This document shows, one piece after another, positions 63,644 through 64,000 of a stretch of DNA of 64,000 nucleotides. The notes beneath the pieces are model-generated. The model saw only the letters and a program-made list of their open reading frames with translations. It ran no database searches and was not told the DNA's origin. The translations under genes and the position numbers were made by a program. The first letter of the stretch is position 1. Every line of letters begins with the position of its first letter. Source of the stretch: Klebsiella sp. BIGb0138 (GTDB lineage Bacteria > Pseudomonadota > Gammaproteobacteria > Enterobacterales > Enterobacteriaceae); the NCBI RefSeq assembly GCF_004342285.1, contig NZ_SMCV01000005.1, positions 248,001-312,000 of the forward strand, in the 5' to 3' direction.

Positions 63644-63656
63644 TTTCTGGAATAAG

Positions 63657-63732
63657 TGGTGCCCGGACTCGGAATCGAACCAAGGACACGGGGATTTTCA
63701 ATCCCCTGCTCTACCGACTGAGCTATCCGGGC
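63657..63732 (-). tRNA. pheV: tRNA-Phe (anticodon GAA)
   Basis: The 76-nt gene reads, on the minus strand, GCCCGGATAGCTCAGTCGG at the 5' side, an anticodon loop TTGAAAA with GAA, the T-loop GGTTCGATTCC, and ends GGGCACCA with encoded CCA. All four cloverleaf stems form. The neighbouring yqgA places it at the pheV position of E. coli, a well-known genomic-island integration site. Its own promoter and terminator are visible. Confidence 0.98.
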
Positions 63733-63742
63733 AACGGGGCGC

Positions 63743-63771
63743 ATTAAAACCGATTCGCCTCGCTTCGTCAA
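63743..63771 (-). promoter_or_regulatory. Promoter of tRNA-Phe
   Basis: On the minus strand TTGACG (63771-63766) and TTTAAT (63748-63743) are separated by 17 bases. They are followed by the GC-rich discriminator GCGCCCCG, typical of stringently controlled stable-RNA promoters. Confidence 0.85.
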
Positions 63772-63837
63772 CGAAATTTATTTAAATCGATGCAGACTGC
63801 ACAATCTATCACCAGATTGAATTAAAAGCACGCATCT

Positions 63838-64000
63838 TCAGGCGAAAAATGCCGTCCAGGCCGCTGAAATCGGCATCGCCAGCAGCAGGGCGGGCAGCAT
63901 ATTGACCACCGCGAACATCTTGATCCCGCAGATACGCAGGCCGGTCGCCAGCAGCAGCATCCCGCCGACGGCGCTGAAATCGGCCATCATCATCGGCGTG
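63838..64000 (-). CDS. yqgA: DUF554 membrane protein YqgA (3' part)
   Basis: The last 53 codons of a minus-strand gene run in from the right edge. The translated end reads ADFSAVGGMLLLATGLRICG and then IKMFAVVNMLPALLLAMPIS, closing AAWTAFFA-stop, two hydrophobic segments typical of the C-terminus of DUF554/YqgA inner-membrane proteins. The 5' part lies outside the window. Adjacency to tRNA-Phe matches the E. coli yqgA-pheV order. The transport role of this family is unproven. Confidence 0.85.
   Translation of the reverse strand, partial: TPMMMADFSAVGGMLLLATGLRICGIKMFAVVNMLPALLLAMPISAAWTAFFA

Larger units (their letters stand above)
63211..63656 (-). repeat. 166-bp tandem array derived from the tRNA-Phe 3' region
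   Basis: Three near-identical units follow the tRNA gene on its transcribed strand. The tRNA-3' segment recurs at 63325, 63491 and 63657, an exact 166-bp period; the outermost copy lacks one C near 63272. Each unit holds the last 17 nt of the tRNA with CCA, an intrinsic terminator, and short hairpins: ATCGAAC/GTTCGAT, GCGGC/GCCGC, CCCC-TGC-GGGG, a GCGCG-type stem and AACGCC-TGC-GGCGTT. The design recalls the repeats downstream of E. coli tyrT. Confidence 0.9.

Noticed and set aside
63211..63656. CRISPR array at the tandem repeats
   Set aside because: The repeat units are 166 bases long and nearly identical throughout, with no variable spacers and no cas genes.
63342..63771. Minus-strand open frames across the tRNA-Phe gene and its repeats
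   Set aside because: They translate the tRNA, the terminator and the tandem repeats; this is a common mis-annotation around tRNA genes.

Overview
The window is a chromosomal segment of an enteric bacterium (Enterobacteriaceae), most like Klebsiella or Raoultella. The evidence is the gene order parC-plsC-ftsP-ygiQ / dkgA-yqhD-yqhC / yghB-metC-exbBD-yqhA, closing with a tRNA-Phe gene beside yqgA, together with high-GC coding DNA and a reverse transsulfuration pair of the mtcBC type described in Klebsiella. The species cannot be fixed from the sequence alone. No integrase, transposase, insertion sequence, phage gene or CRISPR array was seen.

Region 1 (1-22 kb) is backbone. It holds topoisomerase IV subunit A (wild-type quinolone region), lysophosphatidate acyltransferase, the Tat-exported division protein FtsP, a radical-SAM YgiQ, the aldehyde-detoxification group yqhD-dkgA with its activator yqhC, the DedA protein YghB, cystathionine beta-lyase with a MetJ operator, Fur-controlled exbBD, YqhA, aldo-keto reductase YghZ, an intact YghX hydrolase, YghW, glutathione transferase YghU, a thioredoxin-fold protein, glutathionylspermidine synthetase/amidase and an aminotransferase. 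Compared with E. coli K-12 as I remember it, the hydrogenase-2 operon is absent between yghW and yghU.

Region 2 (22-36 kb) is accessory metabolism. It contains a decayed alpha/beta hydrolase, small unknown proteins, and a tight operon of flavin monooxygenase, Rid-family protein, DUF1028 protein and M20 deacylase. These are followed by a divergent SDR/LysR pair, a Kbp-like and a YidB-like protein, the reverse transsulfuration enzymes, and a divergently transcribed amino-acid ABC transporter.

Region 3 (36-53.5 kb) is a carbohydrate island with three modules. Module one is a fuculokinase-like kinase, a FucR-like repressor and a FucA-like class II aldolase. Module two is a DeoR repressor followed by a ribose-type ABC transporter with two permeases, an AlsE-like epimerase, a ROK kinase and a PfkB kinase. 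Module three is an AraC regulator divergent from a DUF2264 protein, an oligosaccharide:H+ symporter, a GH88 unsaturated glucuronyl hydrolase and a DJ-1 protein. CRP-like sites and elaborate inverted repeats lie in their promoters. Together they look like uptake, trimming, phosphorylation and cleavage of glycan-derived sugars; the substrates are unknown.

Region 4 (53.5-64 kb) carries a complete chaperone-usher fimbrial operon preceded by a LuxR-type regulator. Divergent to it is a CadC/MarT-type membrane regulator with a FidL-like partner, followed by a GlxA-type AraC regulator. The window ends at tRNA-Phe (pheV position), whose 3' side is followed by an exact 166-bp-period tandem array. Each repeat carries the last 17 nt of the tRNA, its terminator and a chain of small hairpins. 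The 3' part of yqgA lies beyond.
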